Part shown: positions 48,769-59,689 of the stretch, piece after piece
Layout of the letters: each line of letters starts with the position of its first letter
How positions within the stretch are numbered: position 1 is the first letter of the stretch
From: Adiantum capillus-veneris
Taxonomy: Eukaryota; Streptophyta; Polypodiopsida; Polypodiales; Pteridaceae
Direction: 5' to 3'
DNA length: 64,000 nucleotides
Assembly (NCBI GenBank): GCA_014529385.2
Contig: CM043971.1
Location: 57,850,709-57,914,708, forward strand
The notes under the pieces: model-generated
What the model was told of the DNA's origin: nothing
Databases searched by the model: none
Seen by the model: the letters and a program-made list of their open reading frames with translations, nothing else
Translations under genes and position numbers: made by a program

Positions 48769-50708
48769 TACCTGAAGAATCTTGTGCCAATCATGGGATT
48801 TGAGCCCATACAGTTGTGTGGATCCTCCTTTCTTAGTTTTAGTGAGGCCCCATGCGAGGTGTGGCCGAAGGAGGGAGCCTCCTTATGGCCCTCATGTCCT
48901 CTCTAGTCCCCAATGAATCTTTCTTGCCTACTATGTGATCCCATATAGCTTGCCCAACATTTTTGAACACATGCATTGGATCCAATAGGTGTTGGATTTT
49001 CAATGAAGCCCAATAGGGTAGTGATAAGAAAATAGAGTACCTAGACATACCCCTAGGTGGATCATTTGGAGGAGGCAATGTGTTGTGATGCTCGTTCCAA
49101 TGTCTTGCCCAATCGGCCATGGTCCAATGGAGTGGCTCCATCCCATTGCGCGGTGGAGCATAAGATCTATGTGTGGGCGGCAAGAAGCGATGGTTATTGG
49201 GGTAGATCACCTTACCAAGTAGAGCGGGTCTCGCTGTCACGAGTGAGGGTCCACAAGTTGGGCATACACTATGTACAGATGTCGATAGTCCTACAATAAC
49301 AAAAGACATAACCGCATATAAGTGACCAATGCAAAGACATTAAAGAGCGTCACAAAGTATAAGCTTACCAGAAATCTCTCCAAGCCCGGGGTAATCATGC
49401 ATGGTCCATATGAGAATGCACTTGATCATTGTGCGCTGATCACGAAGTGGTCTTGATACATCAAAAACATCTATGCCGTTCCATAGCTCTTGAAGCTCTT
49501 CAATCAAAGGTGCTAAATATACATCCATGTTCTTCATCTTGTGTTTTCCTGGGACTAGAAGAGAGAGCAAAATGTTCCCCTTCTTGGTTGACTCCCATGG
49601 TGGAATGTTGTAGTTCACAACAACCACTGGCTAAGTACTCCATGAGGTAGACCGATGCCCAAATGGGTTTACCCCATCACTAGCCACACCAAGCCTCAAG
49701 TGACGAGGCTCTTCTCTAAACTCCGGCCATGTCTGCTCAATGTGTTGCTATGCTGGCGAGTCAGCCGGCACTTTCATAACCCCATCGGTGGAGCGATTTG
49801 CATATGCCATGTAAGAAGCTCGCTTGTTCCTTTGGTGTTGAACATGTGCTTGATGCGGTAAATGAGGGGGAAATGACAAAGAACCTTGCGAGGTATTGTG
49901 GTTCCTTGCATTCCCTCTTTGTACCTTGATTCTCCACACTCAGGGCAAGCATCAAGCCCTGCATGTTCATTGCCGAATAACACGCAATCATTGACACATG
50001 CATGTATGGGATCATAGTCCATCCCAAGCCCTGTCACCACCTGTCGTGCCTTCCTTCAATTTTCTGGAAGATGATTGCCTTTAGGCATCATCTTGCCTAA
50101 TAGCCTATGACATAATTCAAAAACACTCGTTATTGCATATAACCACGAAAAAAACTCACAACTAACACTTATTACACTTAAACGTACCTCAATAGTGCAT
50201 CGACCTCTGCATTGCTCCATCCAAACATTGCTTGAATATTCAAGATCTCAAGAGATGCTCGTAATATGGAGTAGGAGCATCCCTCGTAAAGAGCGGTGTG
50301 TGTTGCCTCTAGCAATGAATCTTTGGTTTTTTGGGCGGCTTCTTCACATGCACACTCAGGCTCACACTCATTCGCCGCCTCACGTGCAAGAAGATCCTCA
50401 ACCATATTGTGCAAATGATCTTCCTCCACCTCCATGTGGGGTGGGGTGGTGGGGAGATCCCCATATGTGGTGGATGTAGGATGTGCATGCGCTCGTGTGG
50501 ACCCACCCACATCGGTCGGCGGGTGTGACCCCCCTCCCATGACTGCTTCCTGGTGCAATCGCTCTTTCATCCTCCTCCCGCCTCCGCCCCCAATCACACT
50601 CCAATGGGGAGCGACATCAATGGATGCCAAAACCCTCGGATCGCTAGTTTCCATTCGAGCGCGTTTTCTCGGATCGTCCCATAGTCCATAATCATCCACG
50701 TGAGCCAA
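46891..50708 (-). CDS. TNP2-type CACTA transposase
   Basis: Collinear minus-strand exons show the plant En/Spm layout. MAHVDDYGLW (50708) leads to LYEGCSYSILRASLEI (50240). Transposase_21 follows: YDPIHACVNDCVLFGNEHAG, CPECGESRY (50020-49900), VASDGVNPFG, YNIPPWE and LLVPGKHK (49690-49550), LIWTMHDYPGLGEISG (~49380), then YWASLKIQHLLDPMHVFKNV (~48960). Next are DUF4218 (HLLLHLVEEIAICGVVHSRW at ~48380-48320, RFLKTLKDFVRLRSQPE) and DUF4216 (LFDCRWFVGEVKRH at ~47440, ending YRRRLWYVIPVTPQSR near 47210). An acidic C-terminus ends at 46891. The enzyme binds element ends and cuts and joins DNA. Several frame changes may be introns. At least part of the region near 48100-47600 looks noisy, so activity is doubtful. 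Confidence 0.88.
48717..48768 (+). repeat. CA microsatellite in a TNP2 intron
   Basis: A CA run between the DUF4218 part and the central transposase exon, most likely intronic. Confidence 0.9.
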
Positions 50709-50997
50709 GCATATACGCCGAAGCCGTGCAATCGCACGCTTACATCACGTACATGGACATGGTAGTCGCTCGCTCAACCATCGAGTTCGTTCCGCGCCAA
50801 CCGGCGGACCCACGTCATCCCAATCAACCTGCACACACGACCACACACTAAATAAGAAAAAATTAAATAAAGAAAAGAAGAATCAAGAATATTGGTACTG
50901 ACATGACTGACACTCATTAAAGATAGAGGGGACTGTAAGGTAAAGAGGTAGGTACAAGAGGTCATGCAGTCAACGTAACCTTAATGTCTCATCAGAG

Positions 50998-51074
50998 ATT
51001 TTCGCGGTAATACACACGGGAGCTGGCGCGGTAATAAGCTCGGTAAAATGCCCAGCAAAATTTTTTATATAAAG
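50998..51074 (+). promoter_or_regulatory. internal repeat cluster and TATA box of the second CACTA gene
   Basis: CGCGGTAATA, GCGCGGTAATAAG and CTCGGTAAAATG (50998-51042) are the same motif as the element's subterminal repeats. TATATAAAG follows at 51066-51074 on the plus strand. The cluster lies between the divergent TNP2 start (50708) and the plus-strand leader, so it could serve both promoters. Confidence 0.6.
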
Positions 51075-51254
51075 GGGGCACCTGCGTGCCCCCGTAAAAT
51101 TGAATGCCAAAAATTCAAAAACGAGCTCCTCTTCTACGCGGGCCTGTTTCCCTCTCCATCTCCAAGCTCTCTCTCCTTCTCCCTCTCCATCTCCAACCTC
51201 TATTACTCTCTTCATCTCCATCCCCACCATATCCAAGCGATCGAGGTCACGACT

Positions 51255-53060
51255 GTAAGTGCTCGAACTCTCTCTCTTTCTTCTCGTTCTTCTACACACA
51301 CACACACACACACACACATGCACACACACGCACACACACACTATTTTGTGCACAATCACACACTAATGCCTGCATTAGTGAGTGCATGCGTTACAAGCAC
51401 ACACTAATGCTTGCATTAGGGTGTGCTTGTGCATGCATTAGTGTGTAAATGCACCAATGCATGCAGAAGCACACCCTAATGCAAGCATTAGTGTGTTGCA
51501 TTAGGGTGTGCTTGTGCATGCATTAGTGTGTGCAAGCATTATACACACACAGTAATGCTTGCATTAGTGTGTGATTGTGCACAAATTAATGTGTTTTCAC
51601 ACACTATTTTGTGCACAATCACACACTAATGCCCGCATTAGTGCGTGCATGCGTTACAAGAACACACTAATGCTTGCATTAGGGTGTGCTTGTGCACGCA
51701 TTAGTGTGTAAACACACTAATGCATGCACAAGCACACCCTAATGCAAGCATTAGTGTGTGCAAGCATTATACACACACACTAATGCTTGCATTAGTGTGT
51801 GATTGTGCACAAATTAATGTGTTTTCACACACTATTTTGTGCACAATCACACACTAATGCCCGCATTAGTGTGTGCATGCATTACAAGCACACACTAATT
51901 TGTGCATTAGTTAGTTTCTACACACTAATTTGTGCCCAAGCACACACTAATGCAAGCATTAGTGTGTGCATGCATTAGTGTGTTTCCACACACTAATTTT
52001 TGCCCAAGCACACACTAATGCAAGCGTTAGTGTGTGCATACCTCTCTAGCACACACTAATGCTTGCATTAGTGTGTGCTTGTGCACAAATTAGTGTGTCT
52101 ACACACTAATGCATGCAGAAACACACACTATTGTGAGCATTCGTGTGTGAAAAAATTGCACACACTAATGCAAGCACTAGTGTGTGTTTGTACACTAATT
52201 AATTAGTGTGTGAAAACACACTAATGCATGCACATACACACTAATGCGAGCATTAGTGTGTTTCCACACACTAATTTGTGCCCAAGCACACACTAATGTT
52301 TGCATTAGTGTGTGCTTGTGCACAAATTAGTGTGTCTACACACTAATGCATGCACAAGCACACACTATTGTGAGCATTGGTGTGTGAAAAAATTGCACAC
52401 ACTAATGCAAGCATTAGTGTGTGCTTGTGCACTAATTAGTGTGTGAAAACACACTAATGCATGCACACACACACTAATGCGAGCATTAGTGTGTGCATGC
52501 GCTGCAAGCACACACTAATACTTGCATTAGTGTGTGTGTGCATGCATTGGTGTGTTTTCACACACTAATTAGTGCACAAGCACATACTAATGCAAGCATT
52601 AGTGTGTGCATGCGTTACAAGCACACACTAACGCTTGCATTAGTGTGTGCTTGGGCATGCATTAGTGTGTTTTCACACTAATGCTTGCCCAAGAACACAC
52701 TAATGCAAGCATTAGTGTGCATGCATTACAAGCATACCAAAACATACCTCCATGTGGGTGTGCGATGATGTTGATTGAGACCCCAATGGTCACCGAGAAG
52801 CCCAACGATAGATTAAGGTCCAACACACACACACTAGATTAATTTCTTTGCCACACACTAACGCACACACACAATAGATTAATTAGAAGCACACACACAC
52901 ACACACACACACTAAATGGATGCAAAAAAAAAGCACACAAATCATTTCTTAAATAGGAGATAAAAGGAATCCTATGCAGGGAGGAATCCTATCCAATAAA
53001 GAATCTCACTTTGACTAGAATCCAATGTTAATTAGGGTCCCTTTTTTTGTGAAATTGTAG
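51255..53060 (+). other. probable 5' UTR intron of the second CACTA gene
   Basis: A donor ACT|GTAAGTGC at 51255 and an acceptor TTTTTTTGTGAAATTGTAG ending at 53060 bracket 1.8 kb that contains a CA run (51293-51340) and the palindromic array. The start codon follows three bases after the acceptor. TATA at 51066 would put a ~150-bp leader exon before the donor. This is inferred from sequence signals only. Confidence 0.5.
51341..52735. repeat. array of nested palindromes built on CACACTAATGC / GCATTAGTGTG
   Basis: Almost the whole 1.4 kb alternates the word CACACTAATGC with its reverse complement GCATTAGTGTG, separated by AA, TT, CC or by GCATGCA/TGTGCAC-type spacers that are themselves palindromic. 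Higher-order blocks start with CTATTTTGTGCACAATCACA at 51341, 51604 and 51832 (periods 263 and 228 bp). Units vary by point changes. The array contains the sequence CACTA and its complement many times. It has no coding potential beyond spurious frames. Confidence 0.95.
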
Positions 53061-53063
53061 GAT

Positions 53064-54512
53064 ATGGCATCCTCTTCCACGCCCGGCTATCGATCCATAG
53101 AGGAATTTCTCGCCGAGGGACTCTCTTACGAGGATGCTTGTGATGCTTACTACTCGCAGTCTTCCTCCCGCCAGTCACAATCCACCTTCGGCTTTCGATG
53201 GTTCCGAGATGCAGTACACAACCCCGACCTCGAGAAGGCATACCGCGCCCAGGCAGAGTGGCTATCCTTGCAGCAGAGTCTTCTAGGGCGGTACACACCA
53301 GCACTATGGGCTCTCACCGCTTGTGACACATGGCGCCGGCACTCCGATCGTGTAGAGTGTGCCTCCTAGTGGGCCTCCCTCCACCTTACCCTCGACTTTC
53401 CCGTCACCCGCAGCTCCCTCCACCTTGCATTCGTAGCGATCCACTCCCGCACCGTCGAGTTATCCGTCGCCTACACCACCCAGCGGTTCGGGCTCGGACC
53501 AGCGCTCTTCGGGTGGCCAGCGCTCTTCCCGTAGTGGTGGCTCACGCTCTCGTCGAGGTAGTGGCTCGTGCTGCTTTGGTGATGGAGGGGGCAGTGCTAG
53601 AGATTCACCTCCTCTTACACCCCGACCTCCTCGCTCACCCCTTGGAGCTCCACATGAAGATGAGGACCGCGATGCGAGGACCGCGATGCGCCCGCCCCGG
53701 ACACTCGTGGCTACTACTATTATATACATCGAGGGGAGGAGGTGGATCTAAGATTCTCTTTGGGAAGGACATTTCGAGGGCACCTTAACCAGCTGATCCA
53801 CTCGACATACCAAGATTGCTTTAAATCTTTCAAAGATCAGGACCCAACCGACTTGACGTACATTCACACGACATTGCTCATGCGGTTCCCTAATCCGGAA
53901 GTGGAAGAGTTCTCCAGGCAGTGGCTCGAGGAGTACGTCAAGAATTTCTTGAAAAATAAGAAAACATTTGAATCTGAGGGTCACAACTATCGCCCTGGAA
54001 ATGTTCACGACGAGGAGTGGGAGAAAGCCCAGGGCGAGCTGGAGGACGAGAGAGCGGCAGGTGCTAGGGCGCACACTCGGCAGGTGGAGGCGAGGGCGCA
54101 GCAAACGCCCACGCATTACGGCTCGGGCGGAAAAGCAGCATGGAAAGATAAATTTATGAGTGCGCGTATTTTCATTTGAATTGATTTAATTTGTGGTAAT
54201 AAGGTTAGGTTTGTGATATTTTTTAATTGATATACATCAAAATATTACTATGACCCGCCCAAGCCGAGAGATCCAGAGATACAGAGAGAGCCACTCCGAA
54301 TATCAGACATGGTGCTGGCTGTATGAAAACAACAAAATCAATTGCGAAGAATTTGAAAATGTATGTCGTACATTACAGCCTGTAAGTGTGAACTTTTTTT
54401 TTTAAATGAGTGCATGCAGAATTATGTATCCATTTGTATTAATTAAAGGTTTTGTTGTTTTTTACTTCTCCAGAGTCAAGGAGTCCCTCGAGAGGTCCCA
54501 GGATCCGAGTAG
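53064..54512 (+). CDS. second CACTA gene (TNPA-like position), unknown family
   Basis: ATG at 53064 gives MASSSTPGYRSIEEFLAEGL and an open frame to 53366. A Ser/Gly/Arg/Pro-rich stretch in another frame follows (~53460-53750, GSGSDQRSSGGQRSSRSGGS and PPLTPRPPRSPLG). Then comes a well-formed helical segment at 53742-54176: RGHLNQLIHSTYQDCFKSFK, EVEEFSRQWLEEYVKNFLKN and a charged tail. A small exon (54250-54381, MTRPSREIQRYRESHSEYQT..VCRTLQP) with a GTAAGT donor joins SQGVPREVPGSE, whose stop is at 54512. A Ser/Pro-rich then helical protein beside TNP2 fits the DNA-binding partner (TNPA/TNP1 role) of En/Spm. Sequence homology is not shown. The frame joins are uncertain. Confidence 0.6.
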
Positions 54513-54539
54513 CTCAATCCTCCAAGTGTTTTCGGGCCC

Positions 54540-54745
54540 GTCTTCTTTTGGCCTCAGTTGTATAGCCCCCATGTATCATCTATTTGGGCAATTTTGTAAT
54601 ATCCAATATAATTAAACACTTGATTTTGGACCAAAGTCTTCTTTTGGCCACAGTTGTATAGCCTCTGCCATGCATCGCCTATTTGGGCAATTTTGTAATG
54701 AACAGTTTCTCTAATATAATTAAACATTTGATTTTGGCCCAAAGT
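54540..54745. repeat. two tandem copies of a ~100-bp unit
   Basis: CTTCTTTTGGCC(T/A)CAGTTGTATAGCC..TATTTGGGCAATTTTGTAAT..TATAATTAAACA(C/T)TTGATTTTGG occurs twice in the 3' region of the second CACTA gene. The copies may duplicate its 3' end. Confidence 0.85.
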
Positions 54746-54790
54746 TTTTGTGCAATGAAATTGTTGTTTTTTCTTTATTAAATGTATAGG

Positions 54791-54863
54791 AAAAAAAAGG
54801 CAAATGACCATTTGGATGGGTCCTACCAAGGACCATCCAAATGGTCATCTGCTTTTTTTTTAA
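54791..54863. repeat. strong hairpin flanked by A and T runs
   Basis: GCAAATGACCATTTGGATGG faces CCATCCAAATGGTCATCTGC around TCCTACCAAGGA, with A8 before and T8 after. It lies between the second gene and the right-end repeats of the CACTA element. Confidence 0.88.
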
Positions 54864-54867
54864 AATA

Positions 54868-55060
54868 CTCGCGTGCGTGGTAATGGTTGCCGTAACTCTT
54901 ACGGTAACGCCCGCGGTAATAAGCGCGGAAATATAGCCGGGCCGATTACCGCACGCATTGCTGAAGGACCATTACCACGCACATTGACTCCAGCATTACC
55001 GTCCTCGAGATTTTTTGACTTGAACTTTTCCTTTGTTTTTGTGCGTCTATCTGAGCGGTA
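54868..55060. promoter_or_regulatory. subterminal repeats, right end of the CACTA element
   Basis: GTGGTAATGG, ACGGTAACG, GCGGTAATAAGCGCGG, GATTACCGCACGC, CCATTACCACGC, GCATTACCG and GCGGTAATG occur within 200 bp of the end. Confidence 0.7.
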
Positions 55061-55387
55061 ATGTTCTCCAAATGTCATAGGGGGGGAGAAAAATGAAGAC
55101 AAGTTCGAGAAGAGCACAAATATGCTTTTACATCAAATCAAATCATTAGCAGGTGCTAATAATATCAAGAACCAACAAATCACCTCAAGACAATAGTTGC
55201 AGCTTTCAAGCTTCTCACAAAGAACACACATCGTTAGTTAGGCACACATATTAATGCTTAGTAGTTATCACTAACACCTTTTTGAATGTAGCACAATTTC
55301 ATAAGCACAATAAACAATCATATACACACGTGCACTAATCATGAGATTCTCACTTACCCTTCTACGGACATTCGTATTAAGGGGGAG

Positions 55388-55575
55388 TGAAGAAGTTAAT
55401 ACTTGTCCACATGGAACGCATGAAGAGACACCACTTAAACTTGTATAAATTACTATAAATAAAAAAAACAATAACGTCGATTGACATTAGTGAGTACCTC
55501 TCTCTGTATCAACGGCCATGGCATACTCGCGGCCTCTATGTAATAGATAAGTCCTCTCTCTATCTCCCCCCCTCT
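55388..55575 (+). repeat. LTR-like dispersed repeat copy B
   Basis: Begins TGAAGAAGTTAATACTTGTC directly after AAGGGGGAG, which resembles a polypurine tract. It shares most of ~170 bp with copy A at 44305 and ends in a CT-rich run. It is best read as the start of an old LTR. Confidence 0.75.
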
Positions 55576-55599
55576 CTAACTCCTACACTCGATGGGTGT

Positions 55600-57020
55600 G
55601 CAGTTGTGACAGTTGGTCTGTTTTGTTGCGGGAATTCTTGCCGCATGCCTATGCACCTCGCTTGACTTGCGAGCGGGCCATTTTGATGCAGACTTGGCAC
55701 TACGTTTTGGAGCTCGGGATCAGCCCATTATGTGTCATGCGAGTGTTTATGTTCAGCCCCTGAGCATTACAATATTCCCGCCCTTGCCTTTGACAACCCC
55801 GATTTGTTTCCAAGTCCGTTTTCAATCATATAATTCTCATGTTAAATGTATTCTCTCTTCCATGGGCGGCAGGCGCATCTGCATTGATGTTTGACATGCC
55901 TACATATGCGGCAACATCCTTCTCACTAAGGATTACGGCATTCTCAAAGACAAGCCTTCCAAGTTTCACAATGCCCCACTTCCTACATGCCTCTCAAACA
56001 CTAAGCCAAAGCACGATCATTATGGCCAGAACTTTTGTACATACCGCTTTGCCAAGAAGGTCCATCATACAAGAGTAATGCTCCATAGCTGGAGAAATAT
56101 CATAGCTTTCACCCATAAGCTAGTTTTTTTCTATACACACATGACCCATCTTGAAAATACTTACTACTACCAAACCTAAGGGCGTGACTAGTGTGGCAAA
56201 CAATTAGTCGTTCAGTGATCCAAAGTGGTGACATATATATAAAGGCTCTAGCCTCTTAGAATATATACTCATAAATTTAGTCGATTTCGATTACATAAGG
56301 GCGTTCAAAACTCTGCAAGACTCTTGCGTTCCACCCACTACCCATTCCCTTGTCCCAACGTTTTGCTTCGTTGAACTCTAGTCTCCGTCTACGTACCTCT
56401 TTGTGTTGCGCTTGCACGCTTGGCCCAAGCTCTAGCCTCTAAACTCCATGTTTAAGGACGGCCACAGGCAATCAATTCTACCTACCAGGGCCAGCGCACC
56501 AATCAAGACAGCGTTCCCTGATCAATAGGGCAACAAAATATCAAGCTTGTGTTTCTCCCGAGGCTCCACGGGGCCCTAGCTGTAGACTTCAATTCTTTTT
56601 CTCGAGCGTAACAACCTAAATGAATTACAGGTTTTTGAAAAAATTCCTACGATTTATTTCAAGACAACGTCATGGAACTTTCTCTTATTTAACCGGGTAA
56701 TTACCAAATATGACATAAAATTTCTCCCTCAATTTTTTTTCGTTGGGATTCCCGATCTGTAATAAGTTCATGACAAGTTAATAAAATTGCAATTCCCATA
56801 CTCAAGACATCAGTGTTTCTTCTCTAGTATTTCTTCAACATCATAACAAGGCAAGGAGCCAGCATCGCTTTGTTCTCCAGCGTTTCTTCTTAGCATAACA
56901 AGGCCATCGTTTCTTCTTCACTCGCGTTTGTCTTCCTCTCTAGGTCGGTGCTTTTACGTTGTGCAATGGTCATTATAAATTTTAATATGGTCTCATTTCT
57001 TCAAGATTTAAGATTTGCTT
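55600..57020. other. no recognised gene
   Basis: A TATATATAAAGG box lies at about 56231. Open frames at 55613-56078 have no domain I recognise. The rest is unassigned intergenic DNA. Confidence 0.5.
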
Positions 57021-57034
57021 ATATCCAAGGGGCC

Positions 57035-57195
57035 TTGCTTAGTTGGTTAGAGGGTTGGAATGGCATCACCAAGGTGGTAGGTTCTTGGTAGTATCGAAGG
57101 CAAAGGATGGTGCAGGTGCCCCGCCCTGATGCGCAGTGTTGGTGGAATCAACAAGATGACTTGTCAACACTTATTGAAAAAAGATTTAAGACTTA
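57035..57195 (+). repeat. tRNA-like SINE head
   Basis: CCTTGCTTAGTTGGTTAGAG resembles tRNA box A, and GGTAGGTTCTTGGTAGTA about 35 bases on is a poor box B. An A-rich region follows near 57178. A SINE is suggested but not firm. Confidence 0.4.
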
Positions 57196-57722
57196 CAAAA
57201 CTTACAAGTTTTATGCTAGCTCTAGTTTACTAGTTTACTGTTTATTATGCTTTTCCACGGAGTTGAGAACTTTAAGGTTTACAAATTAATCTACAAATTT
57301 ACAACGTTTAAAGGCCTTAAATGCATAACTTTAGCACCCAAAGTATGGGACGAGACGTATGATACACGTATTCGACGAAGTTTTTGAGGATAAAAAATAA
57401 GATACATGGTCTTTTTTTAAATGAGATACTTCTTTTATAAACCTAGGGTTCCCACAAACACTAGAAATCAACATACATTTAATCTCCAATTAATCCAATT
57501 CCATATGACAAAACTTAGAGCTTCAAAGCTCAAAAGTCAACTTCAATAAACAAGAGTTGACGAAACACCAAAAGTCCCTTTGCCATTAACCATAAACAAT
57601 AGAGATATACAGAAATACTTTGGAGACATTACAAAACACAAAGGGCTAATGCAAATCGATTGTAATTGTCCACCAATGGTAAAGGACACAAATACAACGT
57701 AACAAACATGGTAATAAAGAAC

Positions 57723-57841
57723 ATGTTGTATCAGTGCCACATAGGCACAAACAATCACTACTCTGTATTATAAATATAATTTTATGTTGTATCAGTGCCA
57801 CATAGGCACAAACAATCACTACTCTGTATTATAAATATAAT
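57723..57841. repeat. recent perfect 58-bp tandem duplication
   Basis: 57723-57780 and 57784-57841 are identical (period 61), starting ATGTTGTATCAGTGCCACAT. The lack of divergence implies a recent event or an assembly duplication. Confidence 0.95.
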
Positions 57842-58449
57842 ACACATAAAATAAAATACGTCATGGTACTTCATATAACCATTACAAGTGTGAGGGCCAT
57901 GTCAGGGGTCGTCGCGGTTGAACCATCTCCAAATGGATACACCACGATTCTTGACATCTCTCCCGCTTGAGACCGACACCAAGACAAGACTCCTCTTGCT
58001 CTTCGACGCTAACCCAAGGGGGTGATAACATTCACCTTTCCTCATAGGAAACCGCTAACCCCAAAATATCTTTCGTTATTGCTTCAAAATTTCCAATCAA
58101 AGTCATCAAACACTAAATTTGAACTCAACCTTCCAGGGTCAACTGGTGGGAGTTCTGTAATTCACCTTTGGTTCAAGGTCACTGATGCTTTTTTCTCGGT
58201 TATGACTAAGCTTAGCCATCAATACGTTCCCCTAAGATGAGTGTATTTACTAACTACATGAATCCCTCGTTCCCAAGTTTGATTCCCGCTCCGTAGATCA
58301 AAATCTCTTTCCCCCGGTCTTGACTTAACTTAATGGACAACATAAAATTGGATTCAACGTTTTGGCCAACAATTAAACTCCGAAATCTACCCTTTCACCG
58401 AATTGATAGGTAAATGCACATTTCCAAGGTACATTACAAGAGGTTATGT

Positions 58450-58640
58450 ACACTTAAGACGCTTTTAGCGACGAAAATACATTGGGTTTTTATACTCCCC
58501 GACGTCGCTAAGATCGTTGCTAACAGCATCGCTACAAGAACGTCACTATAATCGTCACTATACATGACGCGTATAGCGACGCATATAGCCACGGTTGTAG
58601 ATTTTCTATAGTGGCGCTTATAGCGACGCCCGAGAGTAAA
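58450..58640. repeat. cluster of TAGCGACG-type motifs, possible CACTA subterminal relic
   Basis: TAGCGACG, its complement CGTCGCTA and variants (CGTCACTATA, GTTGCTA) occur about ten times in both orientations. On the minus strand CACTATAGAAAATCTACAA (58614 downward) resembles a CACTA terminus. No second end was found. Confidence 0.55.
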
Positions 58641-59417
58641 AAAATTTGGGTGGCAGGGCATTCACCCATCAACCATATTGAATGTTTCCATAATAGAGTA
58701 AACCTAAATGAATCCAAGATAAGCCTAGATTCACCTTTGAAAGAAAGTGCAAGGTATAGACCCAAAGTGCAAGGTATAGACCCACAAGACAATATAACCA
58801 TAACACCATTATGCATAGTATTGTTTGCAAAATAAAGATACAAAACTGACAAAAGTAATTGGACGAAAGTAAATCAATGACAATTATACACATCATAGGC
58901 AAAATCACTTGATTGTTAAGCTTTGCGAATGTAATAGTTACAACACAATTGTCATTATTGATAAAATACATGGTTTTCCAATAGTTACAAAAAGACGTTT
59001 ATATGTCATCTCATTATACATGCTATGACAAAAGAAAACTAATGCTATCTGGCTACGGCTAGACTGACGTCGTCTAATCAGGCGTCTCATCGTGTCCAAG
59101 CGGCGTATCTGTTGAATTCTTCAAAAAAAAAAAACAATAAGACTTTTTGTAAGTATAAACATATAATTACAAAAAAATTTATTTTCTTAGCTTATCATTA
59201 AAATACAACAAATGTAAACGAGTAAAGTGAAATACTAACCATACCACCATGAGAACTCAGAATGTCCATCAAGGCGTTTAAGCCCTTTCTGGATGCGTAC
59301 TCACGCTCGTATGGTGTCATAAAATATAATATCTAACTTTACCAAATGATTTTCTCATATTAAACTGATCATTTAATGTGGGAGAATAAACGGGAACAAG
59401 AGTTAGAATAGAGACAT

Positions 59418-59620
59418 GTGCTTCTAAACCTATCTCAACACGGGACCAAAAGGAGAGATGGTTGCATCTCAATAGGGGTCCAAAAGGAGATGGTCTATCA
59501 AAGAGCAATGCGCAATAAGTGCTTCTAGACTTACCTCAGCGCGGGACCAAGAGGAGAGACAATTACATCTCAATAGGGGTCCAAAAGGAGGTAGTCTATC
59601 AAAGAGCAATGTGCATCTCA
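59418..59620. repeat. two tandem copies of a ~100-bp unit
   Basis: GTGCTTCTAAACCTATCTCA and GTGCTTCTAGACTTACCTCA start copies that share CAATAGGGGTCCAAAAGGAG and TCTATCAAAGAGCAATG. Confidence 0.88.
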
Positions 59621-59689
59621 TGGAGCTTAAAAGACCTTAGGGTTAGCTTCATTAAAGACCTCCAATGGTTAGTGTTAAAGTCCTTTGAC

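Larger units (their letters stand above)
46354..55080 (-). mobile_element. CACTA (En/Spm) DNA transposon with TNP2 and a divergent second gene
   Basis: The ends carry CTATGGGAGAATG (46354) and, reverse complemented, CTATGACATTTGGAGAAC (55080), a degraded CACTA-type terminus flanked by GGG on both sides. Copies of ATTACCGC/GCGGTAAT cluster within about 200 bp of both ends (46372-46515 and 54868-55060), as subterminal transposase-binding repeats do in CACTA elements. A third cluster lies at 50998-51042. A TNP2-type transposase occupies 50708-46891 (minus) and a second gene 53064-54512 (plus). Exact ends are approximate because the terminal repeats are short and diverged. Confidence 0.75.

Noticed and set aside
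51341-52735. CRISPR-like array
   Set aside because: Repeats are palindromic and contiguous with no unique spacers, and the setting is a plant transposon.
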